Shown here piece after piece: positions 63,802 through 64,000 of a DNA stretch of 64,000 nt. Within the stretch, counting starts at the first letter, position 1, and every line of letters begins with the position of its first letter. The translations under genes were made by a program, and so were the position numbers. Origin of the DNA: Streptomyces sp. NRRL F-525 (GTDB taxonomy: Bacteria > Actinomycetota > Actinomycetes > Streptomycetales > Streptomycetaceae); the NCBI RefSeq assembly GCF_000716605.1, contig NZ_JNXE01000005.1:1-64000 (forward strand), read 5' to 3'. The notes under the pieces were generated by a model, which saw only the letters and a list, made by a program, of their open reading frames with translations, was not told the DNA's origin and searched no databases.

Positions 63802-64000
63802 GTGTGCCGTCCCGGCGCGTTGGCGCCGGTGGTTTGCGTGTGCCGCGGCGGCGTCGCTCTTCTGCGCCCTGATCCGTCGGGCATGCCCTGGACGTGGGGT
63901 GCCCGGCAGGCGTGCAGTGGACTTGTGGCGGTGCGGATGGGTGTCACCTGGGTGGAGTGATCAGGCCCGGTCTCGCGGGCATCTGGCTCCGGTCCCGGGG

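Overview
The window is chromosomal DNA from a Streptomyces or a very close relative. It is GC-rich with strong third-position GC, and it shows the streptomycete order murB - add - aspC - tRNA-Trp - secE - nusG - rplK - rplA - rplJ - rplL - rpoB - rpoC - (accessory) - rpsL - rpsG - fusA - tuf. It also carries a WhiB-like protein, a DUF397/DUF5753 regulatory cassette and WXG-type genes. No database was searched; all names rest on recognising motifs and families.

Positions 1-19500 are core information processing: cell wall (MurB), a small TetR/oxidoreductase pair with twin operators, an adenosine deaminase-like protein, an aspartate aminotransferase, tRNA-Trp(CCA), the SecE/NusG/L11/L1 group, a lipoprotein beside the C-terminal relic of a second one, L10 and L12 behind an L10-type leader, then RNA polymerase beta and beta'. 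Good hairpin terminators follow rplA, rplL, rpoC and tuf.

Positions 19526-41688, between rpoC and rpsL, hold an accessory island. On the minus strand it encodes a complete non-contractile (siphovirus-type) tail: tail terminator, major tail protein, a tail assembly chaperone pair with a -1 frameshift site, a coiled-coil/membrane protein, two tandem tape-measure-like proteins, distal tail protein, three tandem receptor-binding-type paralogues, a Gp37-like hub protein and two small tail proteins. These are followed by an endolysin, a holin and an XhlA-like protein. I see no capsid, portal, terminase, integrase or replication gene. An XRE regulator and a four-copy operator-like motif lie at the head, facing a WhiB-like operon. 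The tail operon is split by about 6 kb of non-phage cargo: an array of four DUF3592-like membrane proteins bracketed by two small membrane paralogues, a holin-4-like protein, and a DUF397-XRE-ATPase regulatory cassette. This is the best candidate here for an undescribed system: a domesticated F-type tailocin-like particle.

Positions 41856-47190 return to the core: a DUF1707 protein, then rpsL-rpsG-fusA-tuf behind a near-consensus promoter.

Positions 47311-63801 are variable: a Tat-exported GH115 glycosidase, a group with type VII secretion character (WXG-like proteins, a PPE-like Pro/Gly/Ser-rich protein, a mycosin subtilase, two large WXG-type effector-like proteins and lipoproteins, but no EccB/C/D/E), an S41 protease, a frameshifted WXG-type relic and a small membrane protein.
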